A stretch of 5,242 bases of DNA from the NCBI GenBank assembly GCA_964508715.1, contig CAZDUX010000044.1, forward strand, positions 1 through 5,242, given 5' to 3'. Position 1 is the first letter of the stretch. Each line of letters starts with the position of its first letter. This document shows, in pieces, positions 1-5,195 of the stretch. Under the pieces are notes generated by a model that did not search any database, was not told the origin of the DNA, and was given only the letters and a program-made list of their open reading frames with translations. A program made the translations under genes and the position numbers. This DNA is from JAKALX01 sp964508715. GTDB taxonomy: Bacteria; Chloroflexota; Dehalococcoidia; Tepidiformales; Tepidiformaceae.

Positions 1-1
1 G

Positions 2-391
2 GTGTATTACGTGCAGTACGCTCATGCGCGATTGGCCAGCATCCTCGACCGGGCACGAGAGCAGGGGTTGACTCCAGACGGCGGAGACGTATCGCTCCTG
101 ACTCAGCCGCACGAGCTCGGCCTCGTCCGCGAGATGATGCGGCTTGTCGACGTCATCGAGACCGTAGCGGTCACGTTCGAGCCACAGCTTCTGCCGCACT
201 ACGCGATGTCGCTCGCAACCGCATTCCATACGTTCAACGATGCCTTCAAGCAGCAGAATGACTCTTCGTTGAAGGTAATCACCGGCGATGAGGCGATGAG
301 CCGTGCACGGCTGCGGCTCGTGCTCGCAGCGAAAATTTCGCTGGCCCGAGTACTCGGACTCATGGGGATGGACGCACCCGAGCGGATGTAA
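2..391 (+). CDS. argS: Arginyl-tRNA synthetase, C-terminal fragment (5' end outside window)
   Basis: Class I aminoacyl-tRNA synthetase that charges tRNA-Arg with arginine in the cytosol. Only the last ~129 residues are in the window; the catalytic Rossmann domain with its HIGH and KMSKS-type motifs lies upstream of base 1. The visible part opens with VYYVQYAHARLASIL, the highly conserved ArgS signature at the start of the DALR anticodon-binding helical domain. It then shows the helical pattern 'EP..LPHY...LA.AFH.F' and ends exactly in APERM, the usual extreme C-terminus of ArgS. The reading frame is open from the first base, so the 'gtg' at 2-4 is an internal valine codon and not a start. The fragment looks intact: no frameshift, and a canonical C-terminus. 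The next gene begins 24 nt after the TAA on the same strand, so argS may lead an operon. Identification is confident; the VYY rather than APY variant is the form seen in many Gram-positive-like bacteria and archaea. Confidence 0.95.
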   Translation: MYYVQYAHARLASILDRAREQGLTPDGGDVSLLTQPHELGLVREMMRLVDVIETVAVTFEPQLLPHYAMSLATAFHTFNDAFKQQNDSSLKVITGDEAMSRARLRLVLAAKISLARVLGLMGMDAPERM

Positions 392-415
392 GGCCCAATC
401 TCGTAGAGTCGGCAC

Positions 416-1195
416 ATGGCCACGATTATCGGTATTGATCTTGCGTGGTCGGAGCAGCGTGAATCCGGGCTCTGCGTGCTCTCCGTTGACGGCGATGGCG
501 TACGCTGCGAGCGGTTGGCAGCACTCTGCCTTTCGAGCGAGGCCATATCGGAACTTGTACGGTCGGCTCCCACTCCGGTGGTTGTGGCTGTCGACGCGCC
601 GCTGATCACCGGTGCGAAGCGCACGGCCGAACGCGAGCTCAATTCGGTCTTCGGCCGCTTCAAGGCGGGCGCCTACGTTGCCAGCGAAGCCTTTCTTGCG
701 GGGATGAACGGGCTGGCCGGGCCGGAAACCGGGCGCCGCCTCGCTGCTGACGGTTTCGACCTCGACCCGAACAACCTGGGAACAGCCGAGCGGATCGCCA
801 TCGAGGTGTATCCACATCCTGCCCACGTGGTTTTCTTCGGGCTCGAGCACCGGCTCCCGTACAAGAAGGGCCCGGTGAAGCAGAGGCAGGCTGTGCTACG
901 CCAGTATACGGAGCACCTGGCAGGCTACCTGGCGGCACATACCCCCGAGTTGGTTCATACAACAGACATCCGCCGGCATCTGCAGACCGATCCTTCGACA
1001 CTGAAGGGCGCCGCCCTCAAACGGTTCGAGGACACGCTCGATGGGCTGACCTGTGCCCTCATTGGTCTGCATTGCTACCGGGGAGGCCCCGCAGGCATCC
1101 ACATTTTCGGAAATGGGTGTGACGGGTATATCGTCGTTCCAGGGCCGTTGCCACGTGCGTCGCGACGGGGCCCGGAGGGGATCAGTCATGGTTGA
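416..1195 (+). CDS. DUF429 family protein (predicted RNase H-like fold)
   Basis: A 259-residue protein of the DUF429 family, predicted to adopt an RNase H-like fold; its biochemical role is not established. What is visible: an N-terminal strand IIGIDLAWSE with acidic D8; a second strand VVVAVDAPL with D60; a basic/acidic helix around R69-E73; the family-typical IEVYPHPA block (E130, Y132, P133); a YKKG patch at 149-152; and a C-terminal DTLDGLTCALIG helix with D206/D209. These acidic residues at strand ends are what an RNase H-type metal site would need, so the protein looks potentially active. The last ~25 residues are basic and probably disordered. The ATG at 416 follows argS by 24 nt but has no strong Shine-Dalgarno site (only a weak 'tagag' near 404), consistent with read-through translation from argS. 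The 3' end overlaps the nitroreductase start by 8 nt. Family call is confident; function unknown. Confidence 0.85.
   Translation: MATIIGIDLAWSEQRESGLCVLSVDGDGVRCERLAALCLSSEAISELVRSAPTPVVVAVDAPLITGAKRTAERELNSVFGRFKAGAYVASEAFLAGMNGLAGPETGRRLAADGFDLDPNNLGTAERIAIEVYPHPAHVVFFGLEHRLPYKKGPVKQRQAVLRQYTEHLAGYLAAHTPELVHTTDIRRHLQTDPSTLKGAALKRFEDTLDGLTCALIGLHCYRGGPAGIHIFGNGCDGYIVVPGPLPRASRRGPEGISHG
1174..1180 (+). promoter_or_regulatory. Ribosome binding site that sets the nitroreductase start
   Basis: GGAGGGG lies 7 nt before the ATG at 1188, inside the 3' end of the DUF429 gene. It supports ATG 1188 as the start rather than an in-frame codon at 1053, which would add 45 residues without nitroreductase similarity that overlap DUF429 coding sequence. 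Confidence 0.7.
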
Positions 1196-1787
1196 ACTCA
1201 TTGAAGCGCTCGCCGGGAGGCGTGCCCGGCGGTCATTCACCACGGACCCGGTACCGCCTGAAATCAAGGAAGTGCTGTGGAGGGCCATCAATGTGGCGCC
1301 GAGCCATGGGAACACCCAGCCCGCCCGGGTATTGGTTGCGGAATCACCCGGGGTGCGAGAGAAGCTCGTTGCCGCACTATCGGAAGGGAACCGGAGCTGG
1401 GCGCCAGCAGCACCGCTCCTGTTCGCACTCGTCGCGAACTTCGAGGGCGCGGACACGCCTATCGAGCGGGAACTCATTGCCTTCAATTGCGGCATCGCCG
1501 TTGGCAGCCTGCTCGTCCAGGCGACATCGATGGGCCTGACCTGTCACCCCATGGCATCGTTCGACGAGGCGGCCGCGCGGTTGGCGCTTGGCGTACCGGA
1601 AAACGTGCGGGTGCTGGTGATAGTGGCGGTGGGCTATCCGGGACCGATTGAGGCACTTCCGCCCGACCTCCAGGAGAAGGAACTGGCACCCCAATACCGG
1701 ATTCCACTGGAGAATCTCGTGGGGCTGGACCGTTGGGGCGATGCCCAGGCGTTGAGCGCCCGCGAACTGCGAAAGCGCCAACGGTGA
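1188..1787 (+). CDS. Nitroreductase-family FMN-dependent oxidoreductase
   Basis: A 199-residue protein of the nitroreductase family: dimeric FMN enzymes that use NAD(P)H to reduce nitro compounds, quinones or other substrates in the cytosol. Visible motifs: RRARRSFTTDPVP at 11-23, matching the phosphate-binding RRSxRxF region at the N-terminus; APSHGNTQPARVLV at 37-50, matching the APSxxNxQPW FMN motif, with R where W is usual; GIAVGSLLVQATSMGLTCHPM at 102-122, the core helix plus GL-containing FMN segment; and VLVIVAVGYP at 142-151, the terminal strand with the family GYP. Length is normal. The ATG has a GGAGGGG site 7 nt upstream. The gene overlaps DUF429 by 8 nt and its TGA overlaps the GTG of the phosphatase gene by 4 nt, so the three are likely coupled. 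The physiological substrate cannot be read from the sequence; specialised members of the family (BluB-like, dehalogenase-like) are not indicated. Confidence 0.9.
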   Translation: MVELIEALAGRRARRSFTTDPVPPEIKEVLWRAINVAPSHGNTQPARVLVAESPGVREKLVAALSEGNRSWAPAAPLLFALVANFEGADTPIERELIAFNCGIAVGSLLVQATSMGLTCHPMASFDEAAARLALGVPENVRVLVIVAVGYPGPIEALPPDLQEKELAPQYRIPLENLVGLDRWGDAQALSARELRKRQR

Positions 1788-2590
1788 CCACCCAGCCGCG
1801 CTCCGCAACGGATAAGTCAGCGATGGAAGTCGCCCGGGCGTGTGGCGCCGAGGCATCCCGGATCATCCGCGAGGGCTTTGGGCGGGTTGGTGTCTCACAG
1901 GTGAAGGGGCGCGGCAACGTGCTCACCGAGACGGACCTGGCTGTCGAGCGGGCCGTGACGGCCATTCTCCGCAGCGAGTTTCCCGGCCACGCCATTCTGA
2001 GCGAAGAGACGGCCGCCGGGACGCGCTCCAACGGCTGGATGTGGGTGGTCGACCCGATCGACGGCACGAAGAATTTCGCGCAGGGGATCCCGCACGTCGG
2101 ATCGAACATCGCCCTCTGCCATGCGAACCAACCAGTAGCCGCTCTGACTGTTCATCCGCTCCTGGACTGGGAATTCACGGCGGTACGTGGCGAAGGGGCA
2201 TTCCTGAACGGCGAGCCGATCCACGTCTCTGAGGCGGTAAGGCTGGCTGACTCGGTCGTGGCGATCGACCTGGGATACATCGCCGAACGCGGGCGCCGGC
2301 AGCTCGAGATGGCTCTGCACCTCTGGCCCGCGATGCAGGCGCTACGCACATCCGGATCGGCTGCGCTCGGCTTCGCCTACGTGGCAGCCGCGAAGTGGGA
2401 CATCTACCTCCACTCGAACTTGCAGCCGTGGGACAGCGCGCCGGGGCTCCTGCTCGTCCGTGAAGCTGGCGGGGTCTGTCTCGACCGCGATGGCGGCGAA
2501 GCGACGATCTTCAGCGAAGGGGTCATCGCCGGGAATGCCGCCATCACTGCCGAGTTTCAGGAGACGGTGCCGGGGCTCGGCTGGCGCTGA
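1784..2590 (+). CDS. Inositol monophosphatase-family phosphatase
   Basis: A 268-residue Mg2+-dependent phosphomonoesterase of the inositol monophosphatase superfamily, which includes SuhB, HisN and CysQ. Seen: ETDLAVERA at 49-57 (the usual 'TDxxxE' helix); ILSEE at 71-75, where the glutamates supply a metal ligand; WVVDPIDGTKNF at 87-98, the family signature with metal ligands D90 and D93 and T95; and WDIYLHSNLQPWDSAPGLLLVREAGG at 205-230, the second signature with D217 as third metal ligand. One deviation is WDSAPG where most members have WDxAAG. The GTG start at 1784 is chosen because it forms a GTGA overlap with the nitroreductase stop and leaves a family-length protein; there is no strong Shine-Dalgarno site, so initiation probably depends on coupling. 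An upstream TTG at 1733 and an internal ATG at 1823 are alternatives. The substrate (inositol phosphate, histidinol phosphate, PAP, fructose bisphosphate) is undetermined; the K in DGTKNF resembles HisN-like members, but this is not decisive. Confidence 0.9.
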   Translation: MTTQPRSATDKSAMEVARACGAEASRIIREGFGRVGVSQVKGRGNVLTETDLAVERAVTAILRSEFPGHAILSEETAAGTRSNGWMWVVDPIDGTKNFAQGIPHVGSNIALCHANQPVAALTVHPLLDWEFTAVRGEGAFLNGEPIHVSEAVRLADSVVAIDLGYIAERGRRQLEMALHLWPAMQALRTSGSAALGFAYVAAAKWDIYLHSNLQPWDSAPGLLLVREAGGVCLDRDGGEATIFSEGVIAGNAAITAEFQETVPGLGWR

Positions 2591-2609
2591 TCAGCGCGAC
2601 GAGTGCCCG
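2571..2609. repeat. Palindrome spanning two abutting stop codons
   Basis: GCGCTGATCAGCGC at 2584-2597 is a perfect 14-bp palindrome whose central TGATCA contains both stop codons: TGA of the phosphatase (2588-2590) and, on the other strand, TGA of dps (2591-2593). Flanking bases CTCG (2576-2579) and CGAG (2600-2603) extend it as an imperfect hairpin, with further pairing of CGGG 2571-2574 to CCCG 2606-2609. The structure could form in transcripts of either direction. No T-run follows on either side, so it is not a classical intrinsic terminator. A second palindrome, ACCTGCAGGT, sits at 2610-2619. Confidence 0.5.
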
Positions 2610-3115
2610 ACCTGCAGGTTGCTCCCGTCCGAGAGGAAGCTCTCGAGCATCCACGCCCACTTGTCGAGCCCACGGATGATCTCGATGTAGATGTCCTGGG
2701 TGGCGAGTTCGTCATCCAGCGTGGCGGCAGAGTGGCGCAACCGCTCCGAGGTCTTCATCAATCGTTCGTGCATCAGGCTGGTGAGTTTCTCCCACGCCTG
2801 CTCATCCGTCGGGAACACACCCGGCTCCTTCGCCGCGGCTACATCGGCAATCGTGCCGTGAGCTGTACCGCGAAGGGCGAGTACACGTTCGGCGACAAGG
2901 TCGGCGTACTCGCGGCATTCTCCAGCAATGGTATCGAAGAGAGCGTGAAGGCCGGCGAAGTTGGGGCCATGGACATTCCAATGGGCCTGCTTTGCCGAGA
3001 CGTGGAGGTCGATGAGGCGTACGAGGCTGGCATTGAGATCGGCGATGATCTCACCGCGCCGGGCAGCATCGAGGGCACTGGCGGGGGCGGTGAGCATTGC
3101 CATTCGGCTGGGCAT
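2591..3115 (-). CDS. dps: Dps-family ferritin-like DNA-protection protein
   Basis: A 174-residue member of the Dps family: dodecameric cytosolic mini-ferritins that oxidise Fe(II) with peroxide, store iron and in some cases bind DNA. The ferroxidase motif is complete. KQAHWNVHGPNF gives H45; LHALFDTI gives H57 and D61; and D72 and E76 follow with the same spacing as H51/H63/D67/D78/E82 of E. coli Dps. The C-terminal helix reads TQDIYIEIIRGLDKWAWML at 139-157, typical of the family. The N-terminal tail (about 22 residues) has only three arginines and no lysine, so DNA binding through this tail is uncertain. The ATG at 3115 is chosen over one at 3157 because TGGAGGA lies 8-9 nt upstream and the extra 14 residues are atypical. 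The gene is transcribed towards the phosphatase gene with zero spacing between stop codons and divergently from the DUF885 gene. Oxidative or starvation control is expected from the family but no operator was recognised. Confidence 0.93.
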   Translation of the reverse strand: MPSRMAMLTAPASALDAARRGEIIADLNASLVRLIDLHVSAKQAHWNVHGPNFAGLHALFDTIAGECREYADLVAERVLALRGTAHGTIADVAAAKEPGVFPTDEQAWEKLTSLMHERLMKTSERLRHSAATLDDELATQDIYIEIIRGLDKWAWMLESFLSDGSNLQVGHSSR

Positions 3116-3220
3116 ATTGTTGTTCCTCCAGTTCGAGGCTACCGGGCACGGAGGCATGCGGCCGCAGCAAAGCAGCTTTCCAACTTGCAGACTCGTTGCG
3201 GGAACTTCTCATCGGTAACG

Positions 3221-3251
3221 CTGGCAGGCGAGCGTTCATGCGGGTGATAAT
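3221..3251 (+). promoter_or_regulatory. Candidate promoter for the DUF885 gene
   Basis: CTGGCA (3221-3226, four of six matches to TTGACA) and GATAAT (3246-3251, five of six matches to TATAAT) are separated by 19 nt, slightly longer than the ideal 17. Transcription would begin near 3258, giving a leader of about 28 nt that contains the AAGGAGG site at 3274-3280 before the GTG at 3286. This placement argues against the upstream ATGs at 3238 and 3256. Judged by eye from consensus only. Confidence 0.4.
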
Positions 3252-3273
3252 TCGCATGTACGCCGTCTGCGGT

Positions 3274-3280
3274 AAGGAGG
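3274..3280 (+). promoter_or_regulatory. Perfect Shine-Dalgarno site deciding the DUF885 start
   Basis: AAGGAGG is complementary to the 16S rRNA 3' end and lies 5 nt before GTG 3286. The in-frame ATGs at 3238 and 3256 have only weak purine stretches in front of them. This is the strongest ribosome binding site in the window. Confidence 0.75.
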
Positions 3281-3285
3281 GGCGG

Positions 3286-4953
3286 GTGACGCCGATTTAC
3301 GACCTTGCGGAGCGTTACGTCGAGGAGATGGCTGCACTCGACCCAATTGCGGCCACGCGGAGCGGCATTGCAGGCCACGAGGCCCGGCCAACCGATTACT
3401 CTCCCGCAGGCTTTGAGGCGATCGCAGAATTGGATCGCCGCATGCTGGCCGAACTGAATGTGCTTACACCGCAGGATGAGCGCGACCGGATTGCGCGTGA
3501 CCTGATGCGAGAGCGGATCGGGATCAGGCTCGAGCGGTTCAACGCGGGCGAGCATTTCCGGGACCTGCGCATCATCGCGAGTCCCTTCCAGGCACCGCGA
3601 GAGGTATTCGACGTCCAACCCCGAACCAGCCTGGATGAGTGGCAGGCGCTGGCAGCGAGGCTGGCCGCCGTCCCTGCCATGGTGGAGGGCTACCTGCGCA
3701 CAGTTGGCACAGGGTTCGAGCGCAGGACGCCGCCCGCCCGCCTGCAGGTAGTGGAGTGCATCAGGCAGGCGGAGACATGGTCCGGGCGCACCACTGGCCA
3801 GTCTGCATTCGAGCGAATTGTGCGGGAGTTCGAGTCGTCGCCATTTCGGAATGAGAGCCTGCTCAGCGACCTTCGCATTGCGGCCTCAGCGGCCGCACGG
3901 TCTTACGCGCGGGCAGCGGATGAGCTGTCTCCGCTGGTCGCCGGAGCAACTGAGAAAGATGCTGTGGGGCGGGAGCGATACCTGCTCGCAGCACGCTACT
4001 TCACCGGCGCTACCCTGGACCTCGAAGAGACCTACTCGTGGGCGTGGGACGAGCTGCACGAGATCGAACGGGCGATGGATACGACGGCAGCGGCGATCCT
4101 GCCCGGCGGCAGTGTGCCAGATGCGATTGCCCTGCTGACAAGTGACCCGGCACGTGTGATCGAGGGCGTCGACGCGTACCGCGAGTGGCTCCAGGGTATT
4201 CACGACGAAGCGATGGAGGCGCTGGCCGGGACGCATTTCGATATCCCCAGGCAGATTCGGCGCGTTGAGGTACTGATTCCGCCCCCGGGTGGCGCGATGG
4301 CCGCACACTACACCGGCCCCTCAGAGGATTTCACACGGCCGGGCCGAACGTGGTGGCCCACCGGGTCAGCCACTCGTTTCCCGAAGTGGACGGAGGTGAC
4401 GACGGCCTACCACGAAGGCGTCCCCGGCCACCACTTCGAGATCGGGCTGCGGAAGTGCCAGGGCGAGAGCCTGTCACGCTACCAGCGCAGTTGGACGAGC
4501 ATTTCTGGCTATAGCGAAGGTTGGGCGCTCTACGCAGAGCGGCTTATGGGCGAACTCGGCTATTTCGAGAACCCCGACTACCAGCTCGGATTGCTGGCGG
4601 CCCAGGTGTTACGCGCGGTACGTGTCATCATCGACATCGGGATGCACCTGGAACTGACGATCCCGGCGGGTCAGCCGTTCCACCCGGGCGAAAGGTGGAA
4701 TCACAGCCTCGGGTTGGAGTTCGCGCTCAACCGGGGGCGCTCGGAAGAGTTCATGCGAAGCGAACTCGTACGCTACCTCGGCTGGCCCGGGCAGGCGATC
4801 AGCTACAAGGTGGGTGAGCGGTACTGGCTGCAGGCACGCGAGGCGGCGCGACACCGAATGGGCGATAGCTTCAGCCTGAAAGAGTTCCACATGGCGGCCC
4901 TGGGCCTCGGGCCAATGGGACTCGACCAACTGAGGCGGGAGATGGCCGGCTGA
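3286..4953 (+). CDS. DUF885 family protein, putative zinc metallopeptidase
   Basis: A 555-residue DUF885 protein, a largely helical family usually grouped with metallopeptidases; its substrates are mostly unknown. Seen: YDLAERYVEEMAALDPIAATRSGI at the N-terminus, typical of the family's opening helix; the core TAYHEGVPGHHFE (H376, E377, H382, H383); and SGYSEGWALYAERLMGELG at 407-425 with E411. These are the two best conserved blocks of DUF885. By analogy with other gluzincin-like enzymes, H376, H382 or H383 and E411 would bind metal and E377 would be the catalytic base (inference). The HEGVPGHH spacing differs from the textbook HExxH. C-terminal RYLGWPGQAISYKVGE and the LKEFH segment are also family-typical. 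There is no signal peptide or lipobox, so the enzyme is probably cytosolic. Start GTG 3286 has AAGGAGG 5 nt upstream. The TGA overlaps the ATG of the next gene by one base. Full length, no damage visible. Confidence 0.88.
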   Translation: MTPIYDLAERYVEEMAALDPIAATRSGIAGHEARPTDYSPAGFEAIAELDRRMLAELNVLTPQDERDRIARDLMRERIGIRLERFNAGEHFRDLRIIASPFQAPREVFDVQPRTSLDEWQALAARLAAVPAMVEGYLRTVGTGFERRTPPARLQVVECIRQAETWSGRTTGQSAFERIVREFESSPFRNESLLSDLRIAASAAARSYARAADELSPLVAGATEKDAVGRERYLLAARYFTGATLDLEETYSWAWDELHEIERAMDTTAAAILPGGSVPDAIALLTSDPARVIEGVDAYREWLQGIHDEAMEALAGTHFDIPRQIRRVEVLIPPPGGAMAAHYTGPSEDFTRPGRTWWPTGSATRFPKWTEVTTAYHEGVPGHHFEIGLRKCQGESLSRYQRSWTSISGYSEGWALYAERLMGELGYFENPDYQLGLLAAQVLRAVRVIIDIGMHLELTIPAGQPFHPGERWNHSLGLEFALNRGRSEEFMRSELVRYLGWPGQAISYKVGERYWLQAREAARHRMGDSFSLKEFHMAALGLGPMGLDQLRREMAG

Positions 4954-5183
4954 TGCAGATCGTCTTGCCGTCCGTCGTCTCGGGTATCGGTGTCGTGCTG
5001 CTACTCGTCGGTATTTTCGTTGACCAGTCGATCGTGCGGTTTGCGTGCATCAGCCTGGGTGCACTCCTGCTATGGCTCGACTTCTTCATCACGATGGCGA
5101 TCTTTCGCTACCACGTCCGGGCCATCAACGGCCGCCTCCGGCGGCTGGAGGAGCACCTAGTGTCTCGTAACCATAAGATCTAG
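4953..5183 (+). CDS. Small two-helix membrane protein, unknown family
   Basis: A 76-residue protein I do not recognise. It has two hydrophobic segments, about residues 7-23 (SVVSGIGVVLLLVGIFV) and 28-50 (VRFACISLGALLLWLDFFITMAI), joined by a very short DQSI turn. A strongly basic C-terminal tail (RYHVRAINGRLRRLEEHLVSRNHKI) probably stays in the cytoplasm by the positive-inside rule and may form an amphipathic helix. The N-terminus would then also be cytoplasmic (hairpin topology). D43 within the second helix is unusual for a membrane segment. The ATG overlaps the DUF885 stop (TGATG), and the only purine run upstream (GGGAG, about 12 nt away) is poor, so expression should depend on coupling to the DUF885 gene. 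It could be an accessory or membrane anchor for the peptidase (inference), or merely an unrelated co-transcribed membrane protein. Confidence 0.75.
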   Translation: MQIVLPSVVSGIGVVLLLVGIFVDQSIVRFACISLGALLLWLDFFITMAIFRYHVRAINGRLRRLEEHLVSRNHKI

Positions 5184-5195
5184 TACAATTATGAG
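5164..5195. repeat. Short inverted repeat at AT-rich right-hand junction
   Basis: CTCGTAA (5164-5170) and TTATGAG (5189-5195) are inverted repeats with one mismatch, separated by 18 nt that include AGATCT (5176-5181). They span the end of the small membrane protein gene and the -10-like hexamer. They could be an operator, an insertion-element end or chance. The second copy and the rest of any element are outside the window. Confidence 0.25.
5184..5189 (+). promoter_or_regulatory. Candidate -10 element for a rightward leaderless transcript
   Basis: TACAAT matches TATAAT at five of six positions and lies in the AT-richest part of the window, directly after the stop of the membrane protein gene. 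A start about 7 nt downstream would fall at or next to the ATG at 5196, giving a leaderless mRNA. The hexamer at the -35 position (TGTCTC, 5161-5166) does not resemble the consensus, which weakens the call. Confidence 0.35.

Larger units (their letters stand above)
3116..3285. promoter_or_regulatory. Divergent intergenic region between dps and the DUF885 gene
   Basis: This 170-nt stretch must hold the promoters for both flanking genes. On the minus strand TGGAGGA (about 3124-3130) is the dps ribosome binding site. On the plus strand AAGGAGG at 3274-3280 serves the DUF885 gene. A 10-bp palindrome TGCGGCCGCA sits at 3157-3166 upstream of dps; it may be chance in GC-rich DNA. I found no convincing -35/-10 pair for dps and no recognisable Fur, PerR or OxyR site. 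Confidence 0.6.

Noticed and set aside
1053..1187. 45-residue N-terminal extension of the nitroreductase
   Set aside because: It overlaps conserved DUF429 coding sequence and has no nitroreductase-like residues; ATG 1188 has a good ribosome binding site.
199..1495. Long minus-strand open frames opposite argS, DUF429 and nitroreductase genes (for example 199-663 and 896-1495)
   Set aside because: Their translations are low-complexity, rich in R, S, P and A, with no family resemblance, and lie fully antisense to genes with clear motifs. Typical shadow frames of GC-rich coding DNA.
1483..2320. Minus-strand frames of 208 and 141 codons opposite the phosphatase gene
   Set aside because: Proline- and arginine-rich shadow translations opposite a gene with both IMPase signatures; no ribosome site or motif.
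3116..3157. 14-residue N-terminal extension of Dps from an ATG at 3157
   Set aside because: The TGGAGGA site would lie inside it and the residues are not Dps-like; ATG 3115 is better placed.
3157..3166. Palindrome TGCGGCCGCA upstream of dps as an operator
   Set aside because: Only 10 bp, all GC-rich core, no match to a known regulator site I recognise; mentioned only as part of the intergenic region.
2603..3247. A 214-codon plus-strand frame opposite dps
   Set aside because: The dps frame carries a complete ferroxidase motif and a good ribosome site; the opposite frame is explained as its shadow.
5129..5147. GC-rich hairpin GCCGCC-TCC-GGCGGC as a possible terminator
   Set aside because: It lies inside the small membrane protein gene and is not followed by a T-run; this kind of stem is common by chance in GC-rich coding DNA.
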